Origin: an uncultured Muribaculaceae bacterium
GTDB lineage: Bacteria > Bacteroidota > Bacteroidia > Bacteroidales > Muribaculaceae
Length of the DNA stretch: 64,000 nt
Assembly (NCBI GenBank): GCA_910589425.1
Contig: CAJUSZ010000006.1
Coordinates: 1 to 64,000, forward strand
Direction: 5' to 3'
This document shows positions 34,879-44,511 of this stretch, one piece after another (positions within the stretch are counted from its first letter, which is position 1; each line of letters begins with the position of its first letter). The position numbers and the translations under genes were made by a program. The notes below the pieces were generated by a model. That model did not search any database, had not been told where the DNA came from, and was given only the letters and a program-made list of their open reading frames with translations.

Positions 34879-36495
34879 TCAGCGGATCCAGTTGGCTGGA
34901 TTTTGTTTCTCACGGTTTTTCCACACCTCGAAATGGATGGTGGAGTGTCCGGGCGAGTCGGGATCTATGGCGAGTTTGCCTACCGACTGTCCCTGTTTCA
35001 CGTTGTCGCCAACTTTGACCGATGCCGATGCGATGTTGCCGTAGATCGTGTAGTAACCACCATGATTGACAATCACTACCGTATTGAATCCGGGAAGCAT
35101 GTAGACACCGCTGACTCTGCCTGCGAACACAGCCTGGGCTGAGGATCCGGCACCGACTTGAGCGTCGATTCCGGGATTGTCGTAGACCACGTCCGGAAGA
35201 TCCGGCAGCGGGTGTCGGCCAAACGGACTTGTGATCCTGAAAGCTCCGCTTACAGGCCGGGGCAGGTTTCCTTTGGCGGCAGCGAAATTGCCGAAACTCT
35301 GTGTTTGGGATTTGGCTGCGGCTTTGTTTTTTGTGTTCTCGATCTTTTCAGTTGCAGGAACCGATGCTGATGCCCGTTTTGAATTGTCTCTTGGACGACG
35401 TTTGCGGGCCTGGGCATAGTCGCCACCGGTAGATTTTGCGGTCTGCTCTGTGTGTTTTTTGGATTCTTTCTTTTTCGGCTCAGTCTTTTTCGGTTTTACC
35501 TTTTCGGCTTTTCTTTCTTCCGATTTTGCCTCCGACTGAGCGAGGAGTTCCTCTTTTCGCCGTTCCTCGGCGATCCGGCGTTCCTCAGCCAGCCGTCTTT
35601 CTTCAGCCTCGCGACGTTCTTTCGCAATCCGTTCCTCCTCTCGCTTACGCGCTTCCTCGGCCTGTTCGCGGGCTATGAGGGTCGCGATCCTGCTTTTCAG
35701 ATCGTTGGCTTCAGCCTGCTTTCTGGCGAGGTGGCTGCGGAGAGCTTCACCGTTTTTCCTCAGGTCTGCCACCACTATATCCTGTCGGGCATGTTGCGAT
35801 TCAAGGTTGCGTTGGGCAGCGATCTGCTTGTTGAGGGCGCGGTCTTTGTCTGATTTGGTCTGGGTAAGAAGTTCGGACTGGTATTTTAGAGTCTGGACTT
35901 GTTTGGCTATCAGCGAGGACTGCTTGTCGCGCCATTCTGAGAATTGCTTAAGATAGCGCATCCTTCTCATCGCTTCCGAGAAATTTTTCGAGGAGAAGAT
36001 GAATGCGAGAGTGGATTGCTTGCCTTTTTTCAATCGTATCTTCCTGACGGCCTCGAGATATTTCGCTCTCATGCGCTGAAGCTCCTTTTCACCTGAATTT
36101 ATATGTCCGGTCAGGGTTCCGATCTTGTTGTTGAGCGTATTGACCTGTGCGGATATGTCGGCCACTTGCCGGCGGCTCACCTCTATCTCGGATGATATTC
36201 TTCCAAGGTCGGCGAGGCCGGCTTTGACAGCCTTGTCGTTTGCCTCGATCTGTTCGCGGGTCTGACGTATCTCCTGCTGGGTTGCCTGCTGTCTGCGTTT
36301 CATCTCGGCCGAAGTCTCCTGTTTTCTGGTCTTCTGCCGTTGGGTGCTTTTTTTAGCAGACTTTCTCTTGGATTGTTTTTTTGCTGTCTCCTGTTTTGCG
36401 GAGGCCTTTTGCCGTGAGGTCTGCGACGCGCTCACAGAAGGCATGGCCGTTGCCAGGGCGAGGATTATTATTGTTGTCAGTCTGAAGAGTCTCAT
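34879..36495 (-). CDS. EnvC-like murein hydrolase activator, degenerate LytM (M23) domain
   Basis: The 538-residue periplasmic protein has a signal peptide (about residues 1-24), then a long coiled coil (about 50-255). A charged low-complexity stretch follows, including a Glu/Arg/Ala-rich repeat built on EERRIAEERR. A LytM domain closes the protein (about 400-538). Two zinc-ligand positions of active M23 peptidases are lost: the His before GID is Asn (NPGIDA), and the first His of the final HxH is Thr (STIHFEVW). This predicts an activator, as in EnvC and NlpD, rather than an endopeptidase. The ATG at 36495 overlaps the DUF4292 stop (ATGA), so the genes are coupled. Confidence 0.85.
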   Translation of the reverse strand: MRLFRLTTIIILALATAMPSVSASQTSRQKASAKQETAKKQSKRKSAKKSTQRQKTRKQETSAEMKRRQQATQQEIRQTREQIEANDKAVKAGLADLGRISSEIEVSRRQVADISAQVNTLNNKIGTLTGHINSGEKELQRMRAKYLEAVRKIRLKKGKQSTLAFIFSSKNFSEAMRRMRYLKQFSEWRDKQSSLIAKQVQTLKYQSELLTQTKSDKDRALNKQIAAQRNLESQHARQDIVVADLRKNGEALRSHLARKQAEANDLKSRIATLIAREQAEEARKREEERIAKERREAEERRLAEERRIAEERRKEELLAQSEAKSEERKAEKVKPKKTEPKKKESKKHTEQTAKSTGGDYAQARKRRPRDNSKRASASVPATEKIENTKNKAAAKSQTQSFGNFAAAKGNLPRPVSGAFRITSPFGRHPLPDLPDVVYDNPGIDAQVGAGSSAQAVFAGRVSGVYMLPGFNTVVIVNHGGYYTIYGNIASASVKVGDNVKQGQSVGKLAIDPDSPGHSTIHFEVWKNREKQNPANWIR

Positions 36496-37313
36496 AGTCG
36501 GCACATTTTGATGAATTCTTTAGGTGAGACCTGACGGAGATCGCTTCCCGGGATGAGTCTTTCAAAGCCTTTGGCGTTCCATTTTGGGGAAGACAGCTCG
36601 AATGTCAGACCGAAAGTCTTTGATTTGCGGTCGAATGTGAATTCCAGCTCGCTTGATTTGCCGGAATAGCTGTATTCAAGTTGCGCTGTGGCTTCATCAA
36701 AAAGGGAGGAAAGCATCAGCAAAGAGACTTTCCCGTCGGGGAGAACTCGGAATCCATAATGGACAAGAGAATCATCGGGTTGGTCTTTGGGAACGGCGAG
36801 CCATGCGCCCGGCTCTTCATAAATGTCGATGCGCCGGGCATCTTTTTTTGTCAGGGTGCCCCGTCCCGCAATGAATACGCGGCCGAGAAAAATGTCCTGA
36901 ATATCGGACAGCGTAACGTCTGCGATTTTTGTGAGCTGCCCGATTGATTCCCTTATGTATGTTCTGTTAAGTTTGTTGACAATGAGAATGGAATCTTTGT
37001 CTGCCTCAAGCCTGGCCACTTCCCCTTTCAGCGGAACGCGCACCGAGAGCATGATCAGTTCGCCGCGTTTCATATATAGTTTCAGCGACGGCTTGATGAA
37101 AAAATTCAGGGATGTGATCTTTCCGCTCATATCCACGCTTTTCCAGTCGGAATAGCCGGAAGAGATCCGGTTTGCCGCCTCAGTCTTTTTCTTGCCTTCA
37201 AGTAGGACCGGTGCGGCTACGGAGTCCGGTTCCTGCTGCCTGTCGGCTTTCGCCTCCATATCAGGTGAGCAGATCAGAAGGATGAGTGCCAGGAGGGAAA
37301 GAATACGTTTCAT
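36492..37313 (-). CDS. DUF4292 exported protein
   Basis: The 273-residue protein has a signal peptide (MKRILSLLALILLIC...) and an LolA/LptE-like beta-rich body characteristic of DUF4292: SGKITSLNFFIKPSLKLYMKRGE, shown here only by its ends, then SVRVPLKGEVARL and VTLSDIQDIFLGR. The family is periplasmic and structurally related to lipoprotein carriers; its function is untested. It overlaps the EnvC-like gene by four bases. An alternative ATG at 37346 overlaps the TPR stop but gives a poor signal peptide, so 37313 is preferred. Confidence 0.8.
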   Translation of the reverse strand: MKRILSLLALILLICSPDMEAKADRQQEPDSVAAPVLLEGKKKTEAANRISSGYSDWKSVDMSGKITSLNFFIKPSLKLYMKRGELIMLSVRVPLKGEVARLEADKDSILIVNKLNRTYIRESIGQLTKIADVTLSDIQDIFLGRVFIAGRGTLTKKDARRIDIYEEPGAWLAVPKDQPDDSLVHYGFRVLPDGKVSLLMLSSLFDEATAQLEYSYSGKSSELEFTFDRKSKTFGLTFELSSPKWNAKGFERLIPGSDLRQVSPKEFIKMCRL

Positions 37314-37342
37314 GATTGTGTGGTCTCTGTGTTCAGTCCGGA

Positions 37343-39148
37343 TCATTCGTTTGAGGGGAAATACTGTTTCTGTCTGACTTTCTTTTTAAGCAGTGTGTCG
37401 TCGGGAGAGAGTTCGAGTGCCTTTTTCCAGGCATCGAGCGCCTCCTGGGGCTGGGCGCAATGGAAAAGGATGTCTCCGAGATGAGAATACAGCTCAGGGG
37501 ATATGTCTTCGTTCTCAATTGATTTTTCCACAGCGGCTCTCTGGTATGTCAGGGCATCATCGTATTTGCCTTGCTTGAAAAGTATCCATGCCAGTGTGTC
37601 GAGATATGTCGGGTTGTCCGGGTTTGCGTCCACTGCTTTTTTACTCATATCGTAGGCCAGATCCAGATCTCCGTTGTCTTCAGACAGAAAGTAGGCATAG
37701 TTGTTCATCACGAGGTTGTTGTCCGGAGCGAATTTGAGAGCATTGCGGTAGGATGTGAAAGCGAGATCCTTTTTGCCGGCGCTGAAGAACATGTCGCCGA
37801 GCATCCCGTAGAGATCCGACGCTTTCATCAGTTCCTCATAGTCGAGTTTGTTGAGAATGCCATGGTCTGAGAGGGAGTCAGTGGCAGACAGTGAAGGGGC
37901 GATTGTTTTCAGAAGATCGTCGTATGTGGCGGCTGCCCTGTCGTAATCTTTACCCATTGATGCCGCCTGCGCGAGAAGAAGTTTCAGCCCCTCGGACGGA
38001 GTTATGTGAGCCACGGCGCGGTCGAAAGTCCTGACTGCTTCCTGTGGCTTGTCGTCTGCGAGCTGGTAGCTCATGAGCTGCCCCCAGAAGTCTTCCGATT
38101 CCGGGCTCAGGTCGATGGCATATCCGATTTGCTCGATGGCACCGGGCAGATCGTGCTTCGCGGCGCTGTAGCGGGCTGCGAGATCGAGTACGGCCGGTTC
38201 GTGAGGATACTGTTCTCTGAGTACGGAGAACAGATAGTCTCCGCGTGATGTGGCGCTCTTGTCGTTGATCAGAATCTGTAGATATTGTGCGAGCAGGGAG
38301 CTTTTCTGCTCCACATCGAAATCTTCCGAGAGAAGAGCCTCGTAGGTCTTTGTGTCATAGTTGACGGAGTCGCCGCTCTCTTTGTAGAATGCAGCGAGGG
38401 CGAGCTTTGCTCCTCCGAAATCGGGGGCTACGCTTTCCGCGTCAAGATAGCATTGCAGGGCGGAATCCGGCATTGACAGGGCGGAGAACACGTTTCCGCG
38501 CAGGATTCTGAATCTCGGATCGTGCGGTCCGTAGTCTACCAGATCTTTAGTTTCCTTCAGGGCGCTGGCCGTGTCTTGCGCCTGGATGAAGAATGTGATC
38601 TTCCGCAACGAGATCTCGGGCGATTTTCCCTCCACCCGCTCGTATCGGTTGAGAGCCTCCACCGCATTGTTCAGATCGTGGTTTGCCATGTAGGCTTCCG
38701 AGAGATTATAGAGCGTGGCTGTCTTGGTGGGGAAGAGGGAGTCCGTGCGTTCATATATGCGTATGGCCTCGATGAGTGTGTCGAGATGGGCTGCGAGATA
38801 TGCGTAATAGGCCGACTCGAAAAAATCGCCGGGATATTTTTCCACGAACGGAGTCATCATCGAGAGGGATCTGGCGAGTTGCCTGGCGGACTGGAATGAA
38901 TCTGTGGCCATCATCAGCCGTTTTGAGCCTACGGCGGACTGGGCTTCGGTGTAGGACCGGTCGATTCCGTATGCTTTCTTGTAAAGCTCGTAGGCTTCCG
39001 CCTCTTTGCCTTCCACCTGGCGGCGCAGAGCCTCAAGGTAGTAATATCTGGCCTTGTCGTGCGTGTCGGGTTTCTGGCCGCTTCGTGATGACGCTAACGA
39101 GACAGCTGTGGCAAGCAGAATTATGATGGCTATTAAAGATTTTCTCAA
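37343..39148 (-). CDS. TPR-repeat lipoprotein-like/periplasmic protein
   Basis: The 601-residue protein has an N-terminal signal segment (about residues 5-22) without a clear lipobox, then about a dozen tetratricopeptide repeats from residue 30 to the end. The C-terminal repeats are the clearest, with patterns such as ALKFAPDNNLVMNNYAYFL and ALDAWKKALELSPDD. TPR arrays bind partner proteins. The operon dut-TPR-DUF4292-EnvC is conserved in Bacteroidales, so this protein probably supports envelope assembly, but no partner is proven. Confidence 0.85.
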   Translation of the reverse strand: MRKSLIAIIILLATAVSLASSRSGQKPDTHDKARYYYLEALRRQVEGKEAEAYELYKKAYGIDRSYTEAQSAVGSKRLMMATDSFQSARQLARSLSMMTPFVEKYPGDFFESAYYAYLAAHLDTLIEAIRIYERTDSLFPTKTATLYNLSEAYMANHDLNNAVEALNRYERVEGKSPEISLRKITFFIQAQDTASALKETKDLVDYGPHDPRFRILRGNVFSALSMPDSALQCYLDAESVAPDFGGAKLALAAFYKESGDSVNYDTKTYEALLSEDFDVEQKSSLLAQYLQILINDKSATSRGDYLFSVLREQYPHEPAVLDLAARYSAAKHDLPGAIEQIGYAIDLSPESEDFWGQLMSYQLADDKPQEAVRTFDRAVAHITPSEGLKLLLAQAASMGKDYDRAAATYDDLLKTIAPSLSATDSLSDHGILNKLDYEELMKASDLYGMLGDMFFSAGKKDLAFTSYRNALKFAPDNNLVMNNYAYFLSEDNGDLDLAYDMSKKAVDANPDNPTYLDTLAWILFKQGKYDDALTYQRAAVEKSIENEDISPELYSHLGDILFHCAQPQEALDAWKKALELSPDDTLLKKKVRQKQYFPSNE

Positions 39149-39189
39149 TTTGATGGATCGTTGGAATTATTTGTGGTTTCCTGTATTCG

Positions 39190-39636
39190 TTATTTTACTC
39201 CGGTGTGGCCGAAGGCTCCGTCTTCACGTTTGGTGCGGTCGAGTTCCCTGACTTCTTCCCATTTCACGTGGGAATATTGTTTGATCACCATCTGGCATAT
39301 CCTGTCGCCGTCGGCCACTGTGAAATCCTCCTGCCCGAGGTTGATCAGTATTATCCCGATCTCACCCCTGTAGTCAGCATCGACAGTGCCAGGTGAGTTT
39401 ACGATGGATATGCCGTGTTTCAGCGCCAGTCCGGAGCGTGGGCGTATCTGGCATTCATAGCCTGCGGGAAGCTGGATGTGCAGCCCTGTGCCGATCAGGG
39501 CGCGTTCGCCAGGCCTGAGAGTTACGGATCCGTCAGGAAGATATGCCCTGACATCCATTCCGGCCGCCTCAGGGGTGCCGTATGATGGAAGCTGATGGTG
39601 GCTTCTGTTTATGATTTTGACCGCTACTTTGTCCAT
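39190..39636 (-). CDS. dut: dUTP diphosphatase (dUTPase)
   Basis: Dut hydrolyses dUTP to dUMP, keeping uracil out of DNA and feeding dTMP synthesis. The 148-residue trimeric-type enzyme shows all five motifs: AGMDVRAYLPDG (1), PRSGLALKHGI (2), GTVDADYRGEIGIILINLG (3), GDRICQMVI (4), and the C-terminal arm REDGAFGHTG (5). ATG 39636 (MDKVAVKI) is preferred over the longer frame to 39669. It heads the TPR-DUF4292-EnvC operon. Confidence 0.95.
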   Translation of the reverse strand: MDKVAVKIINRSHHQLPSYGTPEAAGMDVRAYLPDGSVTLRPGERALIGTGLHIQLPAGYECQIRPRSGLALKHGISIVNSPGTVDADYRGEIGIILINLGQEDFTVADGDRICQMVIKQYSHVKWEEVRELDRTKREDGAFGHTGVK

Positions 39637-39764
39637 GTGAGGGAATGTTTGATTATTAAACAGGCTCAAAATTGTGCCGTGCCCCGGAAGGAGGCTGCTT
39701 ATCTGTTAACCCGCATCTTCTGTGAATTGTTCGCGGAATGGCTGCGGAGGGGATAACGCATCTG

Positions 39765-39795
39765 CAAAAGTACGCAAAATTCCCCGAATCTCAAT
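39765..39795 (-). promoter_or_regulatory. promoter of the dut operon
   Basis: Minus strand: ATTG (39792-39795), 19-base spacer, TACTTTTG (39765-39772). The predicted leader before dut is about 120 bases. The rest of the 303-base gap up to 39940 shows no gene, and no TAnnTTTG box precedes the sugar kinase. Confidence 0.6.
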
Positions 39796-39939
39796 CTTCA
39801 ATTGTTAAAGAATGAATTACAGGCGTTTTTTTATGGACATTTTTCTGCACCGGGTGTTATATCTACAGTGAGTCTTCCCGTGTGATTTTTATGGGGGAGG
39901 CATTTTATGGATTTTGACTTAGTATATCCCGGTTAATAT

Positions 39940-40833
39940 ATGGATAATAAAGTAAATCACAGGATAGTCGGTATCGGCGAAGTCCTGTGGGACATTCTTC
40001 CGGATGGGAAGAAGCTCGGTGGAGCGCCGGCGAATTTCGTTTACAATGTTTCGCAGTTCGGTTTTCCGTCGTTGGTGATAAGTGCCGTGGGCGATGACAC
40101 GCTCGGACGCGAGGCTACGGCTCTTCTTGAGCGGAGAGGGGTGGACTCGATGTTGGCCAGGATGCCCTATCCGACCGGCACAGTTGATGTGAGTCTCGAT
40201 GGCTCGGGTGTGCCGGTCTATGACATAAAACGTGATGTGGCCTGGGATTTTATTCCTATGGGGAAAGTTCTTCATAATCTTGCGCACGAAGCGACGGTGA
40301 TCTGCTTCGGCACATTGGCTCAGAGGAATCCCGTATCGCGGGCCACGATCAACATGTTTCTTGACACGATGCCCGACGGCAAGGGCCGGATAAAGGTGTT
40401 CGACATAAATCTGAGACAAGGCTTCTTTGACAAGGAAGTGGTGGAGCAGTCTTTGATGCGTTGCAACATTCTGAAAATAAACGACGAGGAGCTTGTCGTA
40501 GTCAACAGAATGCTCGGATACGGTGGGCTGGAGCTGGAACATTCCGTCTCCCGGCTCAGAGCCGAATATAACCTTGATTCGCTCATTCTGACCTGCGGGC
40601 GCAACGGCAGCTACATTTTCAGCAAGGAGGGCAAGTCTTTCATCCCGACGCCGGAGGTGAAGGTGGCCGATACCGTGGGCGCGGGAGATTCCTTTACCGC
40701 AGCCTTTATAGCCGGGATTCTCAAGGGGATGCCTGTCAGGGATGCGCACCGGCTCGCTGTCGATGTGTCGGCTTATGTGTGTACCTGTGATGGAGCCATG
40801 AACGAGCTTCCGCCGCGTCTGCTCGGAATCTGA
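39940..40833 (+). CDS. PfkB-family carbohydrate kinase (probable fructokinase)
   Basis: The 297-residue ribokinase-fold enzyme shows the PfkB signature 1 region GGAPANFVYNVSQFG (about residues 26-40). The C-terminal signature DTVGAGDSFTAAFIAG (about 245-260) contains the catalytic Asp of GAGD and the anion hole. IGEVLWDILPDGKKLGG matches the fructokinase subgroup. Placed before a mannitol dehydrogenase and a sugar permease, it probably phosphorylates the fructose produced by the dehydrogenase. Confidence 0.88.
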   Translation: MDNKVNHRIVGIGEVLWDILPDGKKLGGAPANFVYNVSQFGFPSLVISAVGDDTLGREATALLERRGVDSMLARMPYPTGTVDVSLDGSGVPVYDIKRDVAWDFIPMGKVLHNLAHEATVICFGTLAQRNPVSRATINMFLDTMPDGKGRIKVFDINLRQGFFDKEVVEQSLMRCNILKINDEELVVVNRMLGYGGLELEHSVSRLRAEYNLDSLILTCGRNGSYIFSKEGKSFIPTPEVKVADTVGAGDSFTAAFIAGILKGMPVRDAHRLAVDVSAYVCTCDGAMNELPPRLLGI

Positions 40834-40887
40834 CGGTCTGCCGGACGAACAGCTGAATATTGAGTATTATGAAAAACACTAAATAAG

Positions 40888-42327
40888 ATGAATAAATCTG
40901 TAAAACCTTTCAATTATTCCCGGGCCGGCATAGAGCCTGGGATTCTTCACATCGGCGTGGGCAATTTTCACCGTGCCCACGAGGAGTATTACACCAATCT
41001 GCTGTTGTCCGATCCGGATCAGGCCGGCTGGGGCATAGCGGGAGCGATGCTGCTGCCTGGAGATGAAAGACTGTTTTCGGCACTTGAGTCGCAAAAAGGT
41101 GAGTATACGCTCACTGTCTGTGGCCGAGATGGCAAGGACGAGGTCAGCCGGATCGGCTCTCTTGTAGAAGTGATGTGGGCTCCGGCCACTCCTGAACATA
41201 TAATAGACCGCATAGCCGACCCGAAGACCCGCATAATCTCGATGACCATAACCGAGGGAGGATACAACATAGACCGTCAGACGGGCGACTTCCTGCTTGA
41301 CACTCCGGCGATAAAGGCCGATATAGAGAATCCCCGTCAGCCGTCCACGGTGTTCGGCTTTGTGGCTGAGGGCCTTCGTCGCCGCATGGATGCCGGATCG
41401 GGTCCGGTAACGATATTGTCTTGCGATAATCTCCAGCATAACGGCGACACAGCCCGTCGCGCCTTTATGTCATTCTTCAATAGTCAGGATCCGAGTCTGT
41501 GCCGCTGGGCGCAGGAAAATGTCAGTTTCCCGAACTCTATGGTGGATCGTATCACTCCTTCCACCACGCCTGCTGATGCACTGCGCCTCAACCGCGAGAA
41601 CGGTACGGATGACAAGGCTCCTGTGTATTGCGAGGATTTCATTCAGTGGGTGATAGAGGATGATTTCAAGGCCGGGCGTCCGGCTTGGGAACGGGTAGGC
41701 GTGCAGTTTACCGATGATGTGGCTCCGTTCGAGAACATGAAGCTTTCTCTGCTCAATGCCTCGCACACGCTGCTTTCATATCCGGCTTTCCTGAGTGGTT
41801 ACAGAAAAGTGGACGAGGCGATGGCCGACGACAGGATCGTGAAATTTGTGCGTCAGTTCATGGATATAGATATCACGCCCTATGTGCCGGCTCCCCCGAA
41901 GATAGACCTCGACCAGTATAAGCATACGCTCATAGAGCGGTTTGCGAACAAGGCGGTTAGCGATCAGGTGGCAAGACTATGTTTCGACGGCATCTCCAAA
42001 TTTCCGGTTTATATTATGCCGAATCTGAAGAAGATGCTTGCCGACGGGCGGGATATCACGAGAGAGGCATATCTGATCGCGGCCTACCGCAGATATCTCA
42101 AATTCCGCAGGGATGATAATGGCCAGCCGTTTGAGATTGCCGAGCCGTGGATGACGGATGCAGACAGGCGCATGATAGAAAGTGAAGATCCACTGGATTT
42201 CCTGTCGATGTCGGCTTTTGCCGGCGTGCGGCTCGCGTCGGACCGCAGATTTGTTGACAAATACCTTGACATGGTGGATCAGATCGACCGGTCGGGCGCA
42301 ATGAGTACGTTGGAATCCATTCTCTAA
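40888..42327 (+). CDS. mannitol dehydrogenase family protein (polyol/hexuronate NAD-dependent)
   Basis: The 479-residue enzyme of the long-chain polyol dehydrogenase family has an N-terminal Rossmann region (HIGVGNFHRAHEEYY, about residues 21-35). The catalytic segment KLSLLNASHTLLSYPAFLSG (about 279-298) contains the Lys, Asn and His residues used by mannitol 2-dehydrogenases. SCDNLQHNGD matches the family's NAD-site motif. It likely interconverts mannitol and fructose; a fructuronate or tagaturonate reductase role is the main alternative. It forms an operon with the kinase (54 bases) and the permease (10 bases). Confidence 0.88.
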   Translation: MNKSVKPFNYSRAGIEPGILHIGVGNFHRAHEEYYTNLLLSDPDQAGWGIAGAMLLPGDERLFSALESQKGEYTLTVCGRDGKDEVSRIGSLVEVMWAPATPEHIIDRIADPKTRIISMTITEGGYNIDRQTGDFLLDTPAIKADIENPRQPSTVFGFVAEGLRRRMDAGSGPVTILSCDNLQHNGDTARRAFMSFFNSQDPSLCRWAQENVSFPNSMVDRITPSTTPADALRLNRENGTDDKAPVYCEDFIQWVIEDDFKAGRPAWERVGVQFTDDVAPFENMKLSLLNASHTLLSYPAFLSGYRKVDEAMADDRIVKFVRQFMDIDITPYVPAPPKIDLDQYKHTLIERFANKAVSDQVARLCFDGISKFPVYIMPNLKKMLADGRDITREAYLIAAYRRYLKFRRDDNGQPFEIAEPWMTDADRRMIESEDPLDFLSMSAFAGVRLASDRRFVDKYLDMVDQIDRSGAMSTLESIL

Positions 42328-42337
42328 AGATTTCAGT

Positions 42338-43690
42338 ATGAATCAATCTTCCAGAAGAAGCACAATGGCTCCGTTCGTTGTGCTTACTTTCATATACTTC
42401 ATCGTGGGATTTCTGACTACAGTCAACGGACAGTTTCAGGGTCCCATGAAAGTGGCGTTCCTGTCGCGTACGGATGAATTGCGCAACACTCTCACTACGC
42501 TCATATCGTTCTTTTTCTTTCTCGGCTATCTGGTGAACAGCTCCACGGGAGGAAAATGGATAGACCGTAGGGGATATAAAACCACGCTGCTGAGGGCATT
42601 GGGAGTGATGACAGGAGGTCTTCTCCTTTATGCCCTTTCGTCGTGGATTACGGTGCGTTTCCCTGCAGCGGCAGTGGAACTTGGTTCCGACGTGGTTCCG
42701 TGGGGATACTTCATATTTCTGGCCGGATCGTTCCTTATGGGGACATCGGCGGCTTTGCTTCAGGTGGTCATAAACCCGTATGTGGCGGCCTACAGTCTTC
42801 CGGGCACGACTCCTGTCCAGAGAATGAACATCGTCTGTGCCGTCAATTCGGTCGGAACCACTGTAGCCCCGTTTTTCGTTACGGGCGTTGTCTTTGCCGG
42901 CGTTGCGATGGAGATGGTGGCTCCCGGTCAGCTGATGGTGCCTTTTATTGTCATGGCCGGCTGCATTGTTCTCACTGCGGGAGTCAGCGCGATGATGCCG
43001 TTGCCTGATATCGAGGGCACACGCGAAACCGGCGACTCCAGGCTCCCACGGAGTGTCTGGTCATTCAGGCATCTCGCGTTAGGGGTCATGGCGATCTTTT
43101 TCTATGTCGGGGCTGAAGTGTCTGTCGGTGTCAATGTCAATCTTCATGCGATGCAGATGATTGAGCAGGGAGATGAACTGAAGTTCTTCGGACTTGACAA
43201 TATTGTGATATCAGGATTGCAACTCGGAATCCCGGCTCTGCTTGCCACACTCTATTGGGGAGGCATGATGGTGGGACGTCTGGTGTTCAGTTGCTTCAAC
43301 AAGGTCGATCCGAGAAGACTGCTCATATTCCTGACTTCGGCGGGCACTGTCGTTGTCGGGTTGGCGATGGTCGCCGACAATCTGTGGCTCCTTGTCTCTG
43401 TCGGTCTGTTGCATTCTGTGATGTGGGGATGCATATTCACTCTTGCCGTAGCCGGTCTCGGACGATATACGTCAAAGGCGTCGGGTGTCTTCATGATGGG
43501 AGTGTTCGGTGGAGCTGTCTTTCCGGTGCTTCAGGGGATCATTGCCGACGCGCTTGGCGACTGGCAATGGACATGGTCTGTAGTGGTTGTCTGCGAGCTT
43601 GTGATGCTTGCATACGCCTTGTGGGGATGCGCTGTCAAGGATCCCGAGGCTCTGGACAATATACATCTCGCTCCGTCAGACCCGGGATAA
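42338..43690 (+). CDS. sugar MFS permease (FucP/glucose-galactose type)
   Basis: The 450-residue integral membrane protein has about 12 hydrophobic helices. It has the FucP-subfamily opening LTFIYFIVGFLTTVNGQFQGP (residues about 15-35, quoted by its start LTFIYFIVGF), followed by FFFFLGYLVNSSTGGKWIDRRGYK with the loop 2-3 MFS motif. These permeases import sugars or polyols by proton symport. Its operon position implies mannitol, fructose or a related polyol as substrate. Confidence 0.85.
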   Translation: MNQSSRRSTMAPFVVLTFIYFIVGFLTTVNGQFQGPMKVAFLSRTDELRNTLTTLISFFFFLGYLVNSSTGGKWIDRRGYKTTLLRALGVMTGGLLLYALSSWITVRFPAAAVELGSDVVPWGYFIFLAGSFLMGTSAALLQVVINPYVAAYSLPGTTPVQRMNIVCAVNSVGTTVAPFFVTGVVFAGVAMEMVAPGQLMVPFIVMAGCIVLTAGVSAMMPLPDIEGTRETGDSRLPRSVWSFRHLALGVMAIFFYVGAEVSVGVNVNLHAMQMIEQGDELKFFGLDNIVISGLQLGIPALLATLYWGGMMVGRLVFSCFNKVDPRRLLIFLTSAGTVVVGLAMVADNLWLLVSVGLLHSVMWGCIFTLAVAGLGRYTSKASGVFMMGVFGGAVFPVLQGIIADALGDWQWTWSVVVVCELVMLAYALWGCAVKDPEALDNIHLAPSDPG

Positions 43691-43724
43691 GCCCTGCTCT
43701 GATTGGCCGGTTGATGATAAAACA

Positions 43725-43764
43725 CGATCCCCGCAGGAGTCGGATGACATTCCTGCGGGGATTG
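43725..43764. terminator. terminator between the MFS gene and BI-1
   Basis: ATCCCCGCAGGA (43727-43738) pairs perfectly with TCCTGCGGGGAT (43751-43762). It serves the convergent MFS and BI-1 genes. Confidence 0.75.
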
Positions 43765-43788
43765 TGAGTCTCTGAGGCCGGAGCCGGT

Positions 43789-44511
43789 TCAGTCTCTGCT
43801 TCCACCGAATATGCGGAGAAGGAAGATGAAGAGGTTGATGAAATCGAGATAGAGGTTGAATGCCCCCATTGTGGCGAGCTTGTCGGCCATTGAAGGGTCG
43901 AGATTGGCCGCGGCCAGCTTCTTGACCTGCTGGGTGTCCCAGGCGGTGAGTCCTGTGAAGATCAGCACACCGGCGATCGATATAACCCATTCCATGGTGG
44001 AATTGGCCCAGAAAATGTTGACAACCATCGCGATTATGAGTCCGAAAAGAGCCATCATCAGGAATGATCCCATGCGGGTCAGATCTGTCTTGGTGAAATA
44101 TCCGTAGACAGACATGGCGCCGAATGTGCCGGCTGTGATGAAGAACGTATACACGATGGTTCCCATCCGGTAGGCAATGAAGATCGGAGCGAGCCATACG
44201 CCCATCAGTGCCGCGTAGACGCCAAACAGCAGCAGGCATACTCCGGTCGACATCTTTGAGAGTTTGGCAGGGATCGCGATAGCCATTATGATCATGGCGA
44301 TCGGAATTGCCCAGAAAACGAGCTTGTTGCCGAATATGAACATCAGCGCGGACTCGGAAGAGGCCACACCCAGCGCGCAGAAAGCGGAGATTAGAAGTCC
44401 GATGAACATGCGCACATACACACGCTTCATGACCGCATTGGTCTGAGCGGTCAGGCTCTGCCCGCCGTAGTAGGGGGGAGGAGTTGTCTGGTGTTGGTTG
44501 TTGTAATTCAT
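43789..44511 (-). CDS. Bax inhibitor-1/YccA family membrane protein
   Basis: The 240-residue protein has a short polar N-terminus with a PPPYYGG stretch and then seven hydrophobic helices. It carries the BI-1 segments MRVYVRMFIGLLISAFCALG (near residue 29) and, towards the C-terminus, DTQQVKKLA and ALNLYLDFINLFIFLLRIFG-type ends. Bacterial BI-1 proteins are pH-sensitive calcium leak channels (BsYetJ) or FtsH-associated (YccA). It is monocistronic. Confidence 0.88.
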   Translation of the reverse strand: MNYNNQHQTTPPPYYGGQSLTAQTNAVMKRVYVRMFIGLLISAFCALGVASSESALMFIFGNKLVFWAIPIAMIIMAIAIPAKLSKMSTGVCLLLFGVYAALMGVWLAPIFIAYRMGTIVYTFFITAGTFGAMSVYGYFTKTDLTRMGSFLMMALFGLIIAMVVNIFWANSTMEWVISIAGVLIFTGLTAWDTQQVKKLAAANLDPSMADKLATMGAFNLYLDFINLFIFLLRIFGGSRD

